Source: Polyangiaceae bacterium (GTDB taxonomy: Bacteria; Myxococcota_A; Polyangia; Polyangiales; Polyangiaceae). From it: a stretch of 64,000 nucleotides of DNA. The first letter of the stretch is position 1, and each line of letters opens with the position of its first letter. Made by a program: the position numbers and the translations under genes. Under the pieces are notes generated by a model. The model was not told where the DNA came from. It made no database searches and was given only the letters and a program-made list of their open reading frames with translations. The stretch is from the NCBI GenBank assembly GCA_025353725.1, contig JANXOF010000016.1:124001-188000 (forward strand), written 5' to 3'. Positions 27,196 to 35,832 of the stretch are shown here, in pieces.

Positions 27196-28476
27196 ATGAC
27201 GTGTGCGGTTCTTTCGATCGGGACTGAGCTTACGCGCGGTGAGCTCATTAATTCGAACTCGGCCTGGCTTGCTGCGGGTCTCACGGACCTCGGTTTCGAG
27301 GTGGTCGAGCACGATGTCGTGGACGACGATCGCGGCCGGATCGTCGCGGCGCTCGAGCGTCTCGCATCGTTCGCGGATGTTATCGTGTGCACAGGCGGTC
27401 TCGGTCCGACGACCGACGACCTTACTACCGCGTCCGTGGCCGCGATGCTCGGCGTGGGCCTCGTTCGCGACGAGGCGTCGCTGGAACACATTCGGCGTCG
27501 CTTCGAGCGCATTGGGCGACCGATGTCCGACTCGAACGCGAAGCAGGCGGACTTCCCCGAAGGCGCGACGATTCTTTTTAATCCCGTCGGAACCGCGCCA
27601 GGCTTCGAGGTTTCGGTTCGGTCCGCGCGAGCGTTTTTCATGCCGGGTGTTCCTTCGGAGATGAAGCGGATGTTCGACGACCAAGTCGTGCCGCGTATCC
27701 GCGCTCTCGCCCCGCATGACAGTCACCAAATTCGGCTTCGCACGTTTGGCATGCCCGAGAGCGTGGTCGGCGAAAAACTCGCCGGCGTCGAGTTGATATT
27801 CGAGGGCGTAACTATTGGATACCGCGCACATTTTCCCGAAATTGAGGTGAAGGTTCTCGCGCGCGCGCCCGGTTCGGCGTCGAGGCGTGCGGGGGTAGAC
27901 GGCCCTGAGGGCACCCATGCCTTCGTGCGAGACCTTTCCGAGCGAGCGGCGCGGGAAGTTCGGACGCGTCTCGGGGACATCGTCTATGGGGAGGGCGAGG
28001 ATACGTTTTCCGGCGTTGTAGGGAGAGCCCTGCGCACGCGCGGTTGGACGCTTGCCATTGCTGAGTCGTGCACGGGTGGACTCGTCGGTCATATGCTTAC
28101 GAGGGAGCCTGGGGCGAGCGATTACCTACTTTTGGACGCCGTCACGTACGCCAATTCGGCGAAGCAATCCGTGCTCGGTGTCGATGAAGATGTCCTTCGG
28201 GGCCACGGCGCGGTGAGCGCCGAATGCGCGTGCCGAATGGCCGAAGGTGCGCGTCGCGTGTCCGGAGCGGACGTCGCGTTGGCGATTACAGGCATCGCGG
28301 GTCCCGGCGGTGGCACAGATTCAAAGCCTGTGGGTCTCGTCTATCTCGCTATCGCGACCGCGAAGGGTACGGAGGTCATAGAGCGCTCGTTCAAGGGCGA
28401 GCGTTTGTTTATCCAGACGCTTGCTGCTTACGTCGGGCTCGGCATGGTTCGCGACGCGAGCGAAGGCGACCTCTAG
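27196..28476 (+). CDS. cinA: CinA family protein (ADP-ribose pyrophosphatase / nicotinamide-nucleotide amidase)
   Basis: 426 residues with both CinA halves. The N-terminal COG1058 half starts SIGTELTRGELINSNSAWL and has CTGGLGPTTDDLT and MPGVPSEMKRMF; the C-terminal PncC half has IAESCTGGLVGHMLT, AVTYANSAKQ, AITGIAGPGGGTDSKPVGLVY. The enzyme salvages NMN to NaMN and cleaves ADP-ribose. An insert of about 20 residues lies between the halves (APGSASRRAGVDG). ATG start; probably co-transcribed with the FGE-like gene upstream. Confidence 0.95.
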   Translation: MTCAVLSIGTELTRGELINSNSAWLAAGLTDLGFEVVEHDVVDDDRGRIVAALERLASFADVIVCTGGLGPTTDDLTTASVAAMLGVGLVRDEASLEHIRRRFERIGRPMSDSNAKQADFPEGATILFNPVGTAPGFEVSVRSARAFFMPGVPSEMKRMFDDQVVPRIRALAPHDSHQIRLRTFGMPESVVGEKLAGVELIFEGVTIGYRAHFPEIEVKVLARAPGSASRRAGVDGPEGTHAFVRDLSERAAREVRTRLGDIVYGEGEDTFSGVVGRALRTRGWTLAIAESCTGGLVGHMLTREPGASDYLLLDAVTYANSAKQSVLGVDEDVLRGHGAVSAECACRMAEGARRVSGADVALAITGIAGPGGGTDSKPVGLVYLAIATAKGTEVIERSFKGERLFIQTLAAYVGLGMVRDASEGDL

Positions 28477-28489
28477 CGCGAAACGGGCG

Positions 28490-29911
28490 CTACTTCTGCG
28501 CGGCAACCTCGCTCGCCCATGAGGTGACGGTTGAGCAGCGGCTTGTCGACTCCCACGGTTGGCCAGCCTCGCTTGCGACTTTCGCCGGTCCGGCCGTCAT
28601 GACCAGGTCTTGCCCCCTCCGCAAAAGGGAGAGCGGGCCAAGCTCTTTGCGGTCAAAGCACAAGGCGCCAGCGCTCTGACGACTCGGTCGACCAAACTTT
28701 TTCGTTAACGCCGGCGCGAGCTTGGCGAACGCCCGCTCGGCGTTTGCGTCCGTTTGGGACGGACCTACGGCGGCGTCGTACCGAACATGTACGGCGTAAG
28801 CTATCTCTTGGCCTTTCTTATAGGCCGCCGAGCGATCTCCGCCCCAGCCTGCGGCTGCCGCTCGCGCGTCGGGTTCGGTCATCCACTCCGCGAACGTGAG
28901 AGCCAGTCCGAGCTCGCCAGAAGTATCTTGATCTTCTTCGCGCCAACCCATGCCAAGTGCGTGTGCGGTAGGGGCTTGGATGGCTAAAGCGGCCTCGTTT
29001 GCTTCCCACTTCAAAGGGTGAAGAACCTGCTCCGTCGTCGTCGGGAGTCGCTCCCATACGCGGTCGACGTTTCGCCAGCCGCCTTTGCGCCTTAGGGCGT
29101 GTACGAAGCCGAGCCCTTCGAGGTACGGAGCGACGAGCGAAGAGCGGAGAATGTGTGGCACCGACGCCGAGCCGTCGCCCGTGGTCATCCCGCCGAGGAT
29201 CATCTCGCGAAGTGCGTCGTCATTGATGTCGAGCGCGGAACGTCCTTCGCCCATAACGAAGTCGAGCATCAGGCTTGTGGCGTCACCCTCGGCCACACAG
29301 GCGAGGGCCATTGACTCGTCGCCGCGACCGGATTTGTAGTCCGAACGCTTCCGGAGGTCCCACGTCTGATCTTGCAGAGCATGGACAAGCTCGTGCGCCA
29401 GCGTCGCCTCCGCCTGGGGGCCCTTGAGATCGGCTGCAAGGTACATCGTGCCGTTGTTGGGCTCGTAAAATCCCTCGAGCTGGGTGCCAAGGAGTTTCAG
29501 AATTTCCGCGAGGTAGTCGAACGTGACGGGCGCAAACCCGAGAAGCTGGAGGAACTGACCTTCGCGCCGCAAGGCCTCGGGCGGGTACTCCCTTAGGGCT
29601 TTTTCTTTAACCCGTAGGACTAGCTCTTCACGTGTGAGTTTCACGCCTGGCACGGCCCTGGTCGAAGCCACGCCGCGCATCGCGCTGACCGTGGCGAGTG
29701 CGCGCGCAAACTCCGCGAAGTCCCGTTGGGCGAGCGCGCCGTCGGCGGCCGCCGTGGACGATGCCGCCACCACGGCGACGGACGCGGCAGTGGCATCTCC
29801 CTTTTCGACCGACGGCAATTTCGGCCGATGCCGCGGTTCGCTGGCACATGCGGCAATCGCCAGAGGGCCGGCGCTTGCGATGAAGAACTGACGAATTCGC
29901 GAACGCGTCAT
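28490..29911 (-). CDS. Putative zinc metallopeptidase lipoprotein (HExxH)
   Basis: 473 residues. The signal sequence ends at AIAAC (lipobox). After an Ala/Ser linker, a region begins near KLTREELVLRVKEKAL and contains GFYEPNNGTMYL followed by the zinc-binding HELVHALQDQ (HExxH). A Glu further on (ACVAEGDATSLML) is placed as a gluzincin third ligand, judged by pattern only. The rest is helical. Likely a surface or periplasmic protease of the myxobacterial type; target unknown. The ATG is shared with the stop of rpe? No: its own ATG (29909-29911) overlaps the rpe stop, so rpe and this gene are one operon. Confidence 0.8.
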   Translation of the reverse strand: MTRSRIRQFFIASAGPLAIAACASEPRHRPKLPSVEKGDATAASVAVVAASSTAAADGALAQRDFAEFARALATVSAMRGVASTRAVPGVKLTREELVLRVKEKALREYPPEALRREGQFLQLLGFAPVTFDYLAEILKLLGTQLEGFYEPNNGTMYLAADLKGPQAEATLAHELVHALQDQTWDLRKRSDYKSGRGDESMALACVAEGDATSLMLDFVMGEGRSALDINDDALREMILGGMTTGDGSASVPHILRSSLVAPYLEGLGFVHALRRKGGWRNVDRVWERLPTTTEQVLHPLKWEANEAALAIQAPTAHALGMGWREEDQDTSGELGLALTFAEWMTEPDARAAAAGWGGDRSAAYKKGQEIAYAVHVRYDAAVGPSQTDANAERAFAKLAPALTKKFGRPSRQSAGALCFDRKELGPLSLLRRGQDLVMTAGPAKVASEAGQPWESTSRCSTVTSWASEVAAQK

Positions 29912-30603
29912 CCGAAAGGTGATCGCAGACCGGCTATCGCACTTGCATACCCTGTTTTCCCACCTCCAAACACCGCGTTCCCTGCAACGAGAATCCGTGC
30001 GCCAGCGGCCACAGCAGCAGGTGCCGTTTCGCGGGTGATACCGCCGTCGATTTCGAGGTCGACGTGTCGTCCACGCGCGTCAATCATCGCCCGAATCGCG
30101 GCGACTTTCGGCAAGACTTCGCGGATAAACGACTGGCCGCCGAATCCCGGGTTTACGCTCATCACGAGCACTTGATCGACGACGTCAATGACGTATCGAA
30201 GCGAGTCTTCGTGTGTTGAAGGATTCAACGTGACGCCCGCGCGCTTGCCGAGCGACCTGATGTAACCAAGCGTGCGATGCAAGTGTGTGCATGCCTCGAC
30301 GTGAATCGTGATGGTGTCGGCTCCTGCCTCGGCGAAGGCATCAATGAACCGTTCGGGTTCCACGATCATGAGGTGAACATCGAGAGGGAGCTTGGTGACT
30401 CGCCGAAGCGCTTTCACTATTGGTGGACCAAGCGTAAGGTTCGGCACGAAGCGCCCGTCCATGACGTCTACGTGGATCCAGTCCGCGCCGGCCGCTTCGA
30501 CCGCAGCGACCTCCTCAGCGAGCCGCGCAAAGTCCGCTGAAAGAATTGAAGGCGCGACAAGAATGCGGTTGGGCAGCTCGCCAGGAGCGGTTGGGTCGGG
30601 CAC
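29908..30603 (-). CDS. rpe: Ribulose-phosphate 3-epimerase
   Basis: 231 residues, full length for the family. All signature segments are present in order: APSILSADFARL, HVDVMDGRFVPNLTLGP, HLMIVEPERFI, TIHVEA, SVNPGFGGQSF and LEIDGGI, covering the metal His/Asp and catalytic Asp residues of the TIM barrel. It interconverts ribulose-5-phosphate and xylulose-5-phosphate in the pentose phosphate pathway. Starts with GTG at 30603. Its stop overlaps the start of the metallopeptidase gene, an unusual partner for a central enzyme. Confidence 0.96.
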   Translation of the reverse strand: MPDPTAPGELPNRILVAPSILSADFARLAEEVAAVEAAGADWIHVDVMDGRFVPNLTLGPPIVKALRRVTKLPLDVHLMIVEPERFIDAFAEAGADTITIHVEACTHLHRTLGYIRSLGKRAGVTLNPSTHEDSLRYVIDVVDQVLVMSVNPGFGGQSFIREVLPKVAAIRAMIDARGRHVDLEIDGGITRETAPAAVAAGARILVAGNAVFGGGKTGYASAIAGLRSPFG

Positions 30604-30762
30604 CGCGAAAGGCTATCACGGGCGACATAACTTGAGCGGTGCTCCATCGGCGTGAACGACCCTGGCTGACTAGGCTCGGCCATGCTCGGCGTGCGTGGGT
30701 TCCGGTGGCGAGGCGTCGCTCGTCTTGCGCTCAGCCCTCAACTACGAAATGCTGCTGGCAGG

Positions 30763-31218
30763 ATGGAAACGCGGAAGATTACCAAAAGCGACTTTGACCA
30801 CATCGTCGACGTGATCGATCGCTGGTGGGGTGGGCCGATGGCGAACTTTGCTCATCCGATGTTCTTCCATGAGCTTGGCGACAACGCCCTCATCGTCGAG
30901 GAAGAGCGTCGACTCATTGGATTCTTGCTTGGTTTCGTCGTCTTCGGGTCCCCCAAAACAGGCTACGTTCACCTTGTCGGCATCCACCCGGATTTTCGTC
31001 GCAAAGGCGTGGGGCGCCTCCTCTATGAGACGTTCACCGAGCGGTGTCGCGATCTCGGATGCGAGCGTATGAAGGCGATAACGACCGCAGGCAACGAGGG
31101 TTCGATCAAGTTCCACCACGCGCTCGGTTGGCAATCGTCCGAGGTTGAGGACTATGCAGGGACGAATCGTCGCCGCGTCGTGTTCGCGAAGGAGTTCCGT
31201 TCGCGGCCACTGGGCTAG
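30763..31218 (+). CDS. GNAT family N-acetyltransferase
   Basis: 151 residues from the ATG at 30763 (CAGG just upstream); the frame is open to 30682 but the extra residues do not match the fold. Acetyl-CoA motif A is HLVGIHPDFRRKGVGRLLYETF and motif B follows in FHHALGWQ. The N-terminus TRKITKSDFDHIVDVID is typical. The acetylated substrate is unknown. Divergent from rpe; the cyclic-nucleotide-binding gene follows 49 bases downstream on the same strand. Confidence 0.88.
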   Translation: METRKITKSDFDHIVDVIDRWWGGPMANFAHPMFFHELGDNALIVEEERRLIGFLLGFVVFGSPKTGYVHLVGIHPDFRRKGVGRLLYETFTERCRDLGCERMKAITTAGNEGSIKFHHALGWQSSEVEDYAGTNRRRVVFAKEFRSRPLG

Positions 31219-31267
31219 CGACGCCGAGTCGCTTTACAGAACTTCGGGATCGCGCGATGAATCGCGG

Positions 31268-31825
31268 ATGTCTTCGGTGAAGCCTCCCCCGCTGTCACGT
31301 GGTTTTGGTCCCGGACTCGCCTCGGAGCCGCCTATCACGAACTCGCAGCTGCGCGACGTGGGCTTGTTCGGGGCCCTTTCGGACGACTTTCTAGAACATT
31401 TGATAGCGACCCTCGAGGTGACACGGCTTCCGCCGGGCGAGACAGTGTTTCGCGAGGGCGACCCCGCGCGGGAGATGTACGTCGTGCTCGATGGCGAGAT
31501 TGAGGTGTTAAAGAAGAGTCGCCGAGGCCGCGAAACACGGGTGGCGATCCTCGGGCCCAATGACTGCTTCGGTGAGATGTCGATTATCGATCTCCAGCCT
31601 CGCTCGGCGACGGTGCGTACCCTTGGTCATGCGCGGCTTCTAAAAATGTCTACGGAGGAGATGGATGCACTCTACCGCCACGACTTGAAGTCGTACGCGC
31701 TGATCGTCCTCAACATCGCACGTGATATTTCCCGGCGCCTTCGGGTCACCGATGGCTTACTCGCGGACTTCACGGCTACGGTTATTGACGAGTACGTGCG
31801 GACACCGTCGGTTCCTAGGCGGTAG
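31268..31825 (+). CDS. Cyclic nucleotide-binding domain protein (no HTH)
   Basis: 185 residues from the ATG at 31268. A Crp-type beta-roll fills residues about 30-150: GETVFREGDPAREMYVVLDGEIEVLKK, then the phosphate-binding cassette FGEMSIIDLQPRSATVRT, where Arg in the RSAT segment is the usual phosphate ligand, so cAMP or cGMP binding is likely. The C-terminal helix (ALIVLNIARDISRRLRV) is not followed by a DNA-binding domain. It may act as a stand-alone regulator of a partner protein. A longer frame to 31145 is unlikely because it overlaps the GNAT gene. Confidence 0.85.
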   Translation: MSSVKPPPLSRGFGPGLASEPPITNSQLRDVGLFGALSDDFLEHLIATLEVTRLPPGETVFREGDPAREMYVVLDGEIEVLKKSRRGRETRVAILGPNDCFGEMSIIDLQPRSATVRTLGHARLLKMSTEEMDALYRHDLKSYALIVLNIARDISRRLRVTDGLLADFTATVIDEYVRTPSVPRR

Positions 31826-31864
31826 CTGTCACCCCCCGCGAGCCGCTTGGGTGAACGAGGCCAA

Positions 31865-32185
31865 CTACGACGCGTCGCCAGTTTGGCCGGCGTCGTCCGT
31901 TGGGCTTGCGTCGCGGCCGCTATCCGTCGAAGTGCCGGCGTCGTTTAGGGTACTACCCGGTGGGGCGCCGGAACTCTTTCCGTCGCTCGCGGCGCCGGTG
32001 CCGGCCGGACTACGCGGGAGGCTTTCGTCGCCCTGGGGCGGTAAGGGTTGGGGGTTCAACGACTCACCCGACGAGCAGCCCTGCGTTGCTGACAGTGCTA
32101 GCGAGCCGCCCAGCACCACGAGGGCTAGCGTCGAAACGCCGAATCTGGTCCTTGTGCAAAACGGCATCATCGATATGCCGAGCAT
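31865..32185 (-). CDS. Small low-complexity lipoprotein
   Basis: 106 residues. A hydrophobic segment ends with ATQGC (lipobox), then SLNPQPLPPQ and a Ser/Gly/Asp/Thr-rich tail with no predicted fold. A similar NPQPLPP stretch after the lipid Cys is something I associate with Polyangiales lipoproteins, but this is memory and not checked. ATG start; it sits alone on the minus strand, divergent from the ABC cluster. Confidence 0.6.
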   Translation of the reverse strand: MLGISMMPFCTRTRFGVSTLALVVLGGSLALSATQGCSSGESLNPQPLPPQGDESLPRSPAGTGAASDGKSSGAPPGSTLNDAGTSTDSGRDASPTDDAGQTGDAS

Positions 32186-32315
32186 TATCCGTGCCGGAAC
32201 GCGTGAAGCAACGTTTGTCTTGATTTGTTAGGTTCGGCGCACTCCGACCACGACATTTGGCGTGACGGATGGCCCAGCTTGGCACAGACCGCGAAACCGC
32301 GCAGACTCGCGCGTT

Positions 32316-33017
32316 ATGGCAAGTGGGAGTCACCGCGAAGCGTCGGCGAGCGTCAGAAATGTCGTGAAGCGAATTTGGGACGGTCGCGAGCGAAGAATTA
32401 TCCTGGCCGACGTTTCGTTCGAGCTCGAACGTGGCGAGCTTGTCGTGGTTCGAGGGCCGAGTGGAAGCGGGAAAACGACGCTTCTCGCGGTAGTCGGCGC
32501 CATGCTCTCACCCTCAAGCGGTGAGGTACTTCTGGATGGTGAGCCAACCTCCCGTCTTCGCGAGGCACATCGCGCAGAGGTAAGGCGCCGCAAGGTTGGC
32601 TTTGTCTTCCAAGACATCCAGCTGGTCGACGGACTTACTTCGCTAGACAATATCCTTTTGCCGCGCGTACCCGACGGGGTGCGACCCGAGGACACGAAGC
32701 GTGCGAAAGAGCTCTTGGAGCGCTTCGGACTCCTCGATGTAAGCGATGTTCCTACGAAGGGCCTTTCCGGTGGCGAGCGACAACGCGTCGCCCTAGCCCG
32801 CGCGCTGATCAACGACCCTCCGCTGCTCGTTCTCGATGAGCCGACGGCGCACCTCGATGACGCGCGTGCCTTGTCGATTGCCAAGCAGCTCGCCGAAGTC
32901 GCGATGGACGGGCGAGCGGTCCTCGTGGCCACTCACGATCCCCGGCTCGCGCGGAGCTCTGGAGTGACGAGAATTCTTGAGCTGGTCGCAGGCAAGCTCG
33001 ACCCGATGCTTCTCTAA
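32316..33017 (+). CDS. ABC transporter ATP-binding protein (LolD/MacB-like)
   Basis: 233 residues from ATG 32316. Complete nucleotide-binding domain: Walker A GPSGSGKTT, Q-loop VFQDIQLVDGLTSLDNILLP, signature LSGGERQRVALARAL, Walker B LLVLDEPTAHLDD and H-loop ATHDPRLA. The QLVDGLTSLDNILLP form is characteristic of the LolD/MacB/FtsE group. There is no FtsX-type permease next to it; the partner is most likely the unusual eight-segment membrane protein 90 bases downstream. First gene of a four-gene plus-strand cluster with NosL. Confidence 0.9.
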   Translation: MASGSHREASASVRNVVKRIWDGRERRIILADVSFELERGELVVVRGPSGSGKTTLLAVVGAMLSPSSGEVLLDGEPTSRLREAHRAEVRRRKVGFVFQDIQLVDGLTSLDNILLPRVPDGVRPEDTKRAKELLERFGLLDVSDVPTKGLSGGERQRVALARALINDPPLLVLDEPTAHLDDARALSIAKQLAEVAMDGRAVLVATHDPRLARSSGVTRILELVAGKLDPMLL

Positions 33018-33107
33018 GATCGATCAACCTTGTCTTTGCGTCATGGTTCAGGCGCGCATCGAAACCCGCCAGCGCCTCGCGTCAGCGCTACACTCCCCGC
33101 CGTTCGC

Positions 33108-34133
33108 ATGAATTTGCTCGAGCCTTGGATTTTGCTTCGCCTCTTAACGGGGCTCGTTGCATGTCTTCTTTTTTCGCGCGGTGCGTTCACGGCGCAGAAA
33201 GTGCTGCGACACTTCGACGTTCGGCGAGCAACCGAGGGACAGTTGGCCCTCGAGAAGCAGATTGAGCTGGGTTCGACCTTTGTCCGGATTGGAGCGACCG
33301 TGCAGGTGCTCGCGCTGGTCCTCACGGTTCTTGGCGCCGACCGGATGAGTCGCGGGGTGCGGGGCGCGATGTGCGCCTACGGCGTTTTTGGAGCAAACAT
33401 GTGGGGTTTTCGTGCTCTTGCTTTCACCGGCGTCGTAGCGCTTGCCGCCGGCATCCTCGCGCAGGTCTACACGTTCGACACAGGGGTGAAAGCCCTCGAT
33501 CTCGCGCGTCCGCTCGCGATCATGACGCTCGCGATGTTCCCCCTGTCAGCGATGGACCTTGCAGTCACGTTCGAGTTTCTTAGTAAGCTGGACCTCACAG
33601 TGGTCGCGTCGTGTTGTTCCGTTCAGCTCGACCCTGTCTCGGCCGCGGGGGAGGCCTACGCGAGTGGTCCTCGCATGCTCGCTACCTGGCTTGCCGCGCT
33701 CGGGGCCGTGACCTCGATCGGAACTGCGCTTTTCGCTGTTCGCTCGCCTACGAAGGCGAGGATTCTGCTTGCGGGCGCAGTAACGGTGTTCAGCTTACCC
33801 GCCGCTCTCGCGGCCTCCGTACTCGAGGTCGCGCCGCATGCGTTCGAAGTGCCCCACCACGTGTGTCCGTTCTGCCTGCTCCGCACGGATGTTTTAGCGA
33901 TGGGGTATCCGCTTTTCGGAGGTTTGCTTTTGGCGACGATCTGGGGCGGCGGCGTGAGCCTTAGCTCTCTTCTTTCACGCGGAGAGGCGACCCGCGAAGC
34001 ACTTATTCCCTTTGCGCGTCGCGCGCTCCGCAGGTCTGTGGGTGCGTGGGCGCTCGCGCTTCTCGTCGCGGTAGCTCCGATTGCGCGGTTTGCTTTCCTC
34101 AGCGGCGGAGCCTCTCTGTTTCAAACACCATGA
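33108..34133 (+). CDS. Polytopic membrane protein with CPFC motif, unknown family
   Basis: 341 residues from ATG 33108 with about eight hydrophobic segments. Notable conserved-looking spots: CAYGVFGANMW between segments 2 and 3, a double Cys (VASCCSV), and HHVCPFCLLRTDVLAMGYPLF before segment 7. The CPFC pair with upstream His could bind a metal or undergo thiol-disulfide exchange, but this is inference. It resembles no permease I recognise. Its stop overlaps the nosL start as ATGA, so translation is coupled, and the ATPase gene lies just upstream. Confidence 0.75.
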   Translation: MNLLEPWILLRLLTGLVACLLFSRGAFTAQKVLRHFDVRRATEGQLALEKQIELGSTFVRIGATVQVLALVLTVLGADRMSRGVRGAMCAYGVFGANMWGFRALAFTGVVALAAGILAQVYTFDTGVKALDLARPLAIMTLAMFPLSAMDLAVTFEFLSKLDLTVVASCCSVQLDPVSAAGEAYASGPRMLATWLAALGAVTSIGTALFAVRSPTKARILLAGAVTVFSLPAALAASVLEVAPHAFEVPHHVCPFCLLRTDVLAMGYPLFGGLLLATIWGGGVSLSSLLSRGEATREALIPFARRALRRSVGAWALALLVAVAPIARFAFLSGGASLFQTP

Positions 34134-34576
34134 CCTCTCCTATGAAACGTCGAAACCTCTTCGCTGGTGCGTTAGGCGTCGCGCTCCTCCACCTGGCTTC
34201 GGGATGTACGCGCGAGGCGCGTTGCAAAAACTGCGGCATGAGGGTTGACCCCGCAAGCGCATGGAAAGCTGAACTCATCGGACCTGGCAGTCTGCTTGTG
34301 GTCTTCGATACCCCGCGCTGCGCGCTTACGTTCTGGCGTACCGGTCGCCAAGCCGCGCAGGCGCTCCGGGTGATCGAGTATTACGATCGACAACCGCGCG
34401 ACGGTGCCGAGCTTCGTTTCGTGATTGGCGGCGACGTTCTTGGTCCCATGGGCCCTGACCTCGTTCCGGTGGACGCCGGGCGCGTATCGAAGTTCATTCA
34501 AGACCACCGCGCAGACCGTGCACTTCAGCTCGCCGAGATCACGAGTGAGGTGCTCGCTGGGGTAGGTAGCCAGTGA
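34130..34576 (+). CDS. nosL: NosL-family copper-binding lipoprotein
   Basis: 148 residues. ATG 34130 overlaps the upstream stop as ATGA; ATG 34142 is an alternative. RR plus hydrophobic segment ends at LASGC (Cys26). The NosL metal site follows at once: CKNCGM, with Cys32, Cys35 and Met37. Then the family's beta-rich core with FDTPRCALTF. NosL delivers Cu(I) to nitrous oxide reductase, and related proteins occur near other copper enzymes; nosZ is not in this window. The pairing with an ABC ATPase and membrane protein echoes nosDFYL in outline only. Confidence 0.85.
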   Translation: MTSPMKRRNLFAGALGVALLHLASGCTREARCKNCGMRVDPASAWKAELIGPGSLLVVFDTPRCALTFWRTGRQAAQALRVIEYYDRQPRDGAELRFVIGGDVLGPMGPDLVPVDAGRVSKFIQDHRADRALQLAEITSEVLAGVGSQ

Positions 34577-34606
34577 TGGAGCGGTAAGGGTCTTGATCAC
34601 TGCGTA

Positions 34607-34912
34607 ATGCGTATTAAGCTGAGTGTAACCATGAAAAGTGGATCCTCCTCGCCACCTGCGTCCGATTCGGAGCGCTCCGATGCTGCACCCACGTTGAGCT
34701 TGCCACCACGAATAAGGCGCATCTTAGAGCTCGCGTACCGCGTGGAGGGCGTAATGTCGGCTCGTGTTTGGCACTGGCCTGGAAATGTTCTCGTAGGAAT
34801 TCGACCGCGATCCACATCGTCCTACGCTGAGCTGCTTAGACGCGTTGCCGATGCTGTATCGGGCCTTCGCCAGCCCGCCGAAACGTGGGACTTTGGTCTA
34901 CTTGACGACTAA
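34607..34912 (+). CDS. Small protein, possible ferredoxin-like (HMA-type) fold
   Basis: 101 residues from ATG 34607, or 93 from ATG 34631. The N-terminal 30 residues are Ser/Pro-rich; the rest (RILELAYRVEGVMSARVWHW, VLVGIRPR, YAELLRRVADAVSGL) has the helix-strand-strand-helix order seen in heavy-metal-associated domains but no CxxC. Membership of the nosL cluster (30-base gap, same strand) makes a metal-related role possible. No ribosome site stands out. It could also be a non-conserved frame, though codon use agrees with its neighbours. Confidence 0.5.
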   Translation: MRIKLSVTMKSGSSSPPASDSERSDAAPTLSLPPRIRRILELAYRVEGVMSARVWHWPGNVLVGIRPRSTSSYAELLRRVADAVSGLRQPAETWDFGLLDD

Positions 34913-35316
34913 CGCTCTACGTCGAACCGGATTGACGATGTGTACTGCGTCGACATGAACGCTTCCGTTCATGTCTTCGCCGCATAAAGTCGAGCAGCCT
35001 TAGGCCTTATCTCCGCTTCGAGCGTGCGCTCGGCGACTTGCCTGTCGATGGCCAAGCGTGAAGTTGGCCGCTTAGGCGACCGTGACCCTATATGGAGCTT
35101 CCGCAATCCCTAAGTGTGCCTTCAAAGATAGCAAGACAAGTCGTCCCCGTCGCGTCCAGACCGTTCGCTGGACAGGCGGCCCGGCCCCAAGCTCGACCAG
35201 GTTCGAAACAACAAGAGCGCACCGGTGACAACCGGTACGCTCCTTCGATCAAAGAACGCCAACCGGCGCAAAGTTTGGCCCCGGAACGCGTTGAATTTAG
35301 GTGAGCTCCGTTGAGC
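34913..35316. other. Intergenic, no gene seen
   Basis: About 400 bases between the small plus-strand gene and the minus-strand cdnL. It holds the cdnL terminator hairpin at 35206-35242. A 70-residue plus frame (35092-35304) starts near the terminator, is Gln/Arg/Pro-rich without structure and overlaps the hairpin, so I do not call it. Confidence 0.6.
35205..35242 (-). terminator. Intrinsic terminator of cdnL
   Basis: Read on the minus strand: a stem GAGCG/CGCTC continued by ACCGGT/ACCGGT with one mismatch and a 4-base loop (35215-35242), then the T-rich run TTGTTGTTT. It lies about 75 bases after the cdnL stop. Confidence 0.75.
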
Positions 35317-35832
35317 TTAGTTGCTCACAAAAATCGATTCGATCTCGGTCTTCACGTTCTCTTCTGTCTGGGCGCGAGCTATCGCGATCTCTTTGACGAT
35401 GAGGCCGCGGGCGGTGTCGAGCATGCGACGTTCGCCGAACGACAGCTGCTTATCTGTTTTGAGTCGGTAAAGGTCGCGCAACACCTCGGCGACGTCGTAG
35501 ATAGATCCGGTCTTGATCTTGTCCATGAACCCGCGGTAACGCCGATTCCAGGTCTGGTTGTCAAAAGCAATTGTGCGTTCTTTCAGGATGTCGAAAATCT
35601 CGCTTATCTCCTGATCGTTGATGACACAACGAAGACCAACCGCGCTCGCGTTGGCAACTGGAACCATGATTTTACGGTCGGTATCCATAATACGCAGGAC
35701 GTAGAACTGTTGGCGGTTGCCGCCGATGTCCTTCTCCTCGATTTTGATGACCTCAGCCACGCCCTGGGCGGGGTACACTGCCTTGTCGCCGACCTTGAAC
35801 TTGATGTCTGTTCCAGTCTGTCCAGCCTGCAT
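35317..35832 (-). CDS. cdnL: CdnL/CarD family transcription regulator
   Basis: 171 residues. The N-terminal 70 residues form the RNA polymerase-interaction domain (KFKVGDKAVYPAQGVAEVIKIEEKDIGGNRQQFYVLRI); the C-terminal helical DNA-binding region contains the conserved WNRRYRGFMDKIKTGSIYDVAEVLRDL. The length is that of Myxococcus CdnL, without the HMGA-like tail of CarD proper. CdnL binds the polymerase beta subunit and stabilises open complexes at rRNA and other promoters; it is essential in Myxococcus. A strong ribosome site AAGGAG lies 6 bases before the ATG. An 850-base non-coding region lies upstream. Confidence 0.95.
   Translation of the reverse strand: MQAGQTGTDIKFKVGDKAVYPAQGVAEVIKIEEKDIGGNRQQFYVLRIMDTDRKIMVPVANASAVGLRCVINDQEISEIFDILKERTIAFDNQTWNRRYRGFMDKIKTGSIYDVAEVLRDLYRLKTDKQLSFGERRMLDTARGLIVKEIAIARAQTEENVKTEIESIFVSN

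Noticed and set aside
26493-28092. Long minus-strand frames (382 and 436 residues) opposite the FGE-like and cinA genes
   Set aside because: They are Arg/Ser-rich antisense frames of genes with clear family matches, a common artefact in GC-rich DNA.
35190-35215. Possible tRNA T-arm GGTTCGAA
   Set aside because: No matching D-arm, anticodon arm or acceptor stem around it.
35092-35304. 70-residue plus-strand frame
   Set aside because: Overlaps the cdnL terminator, low complexity, no start signal.
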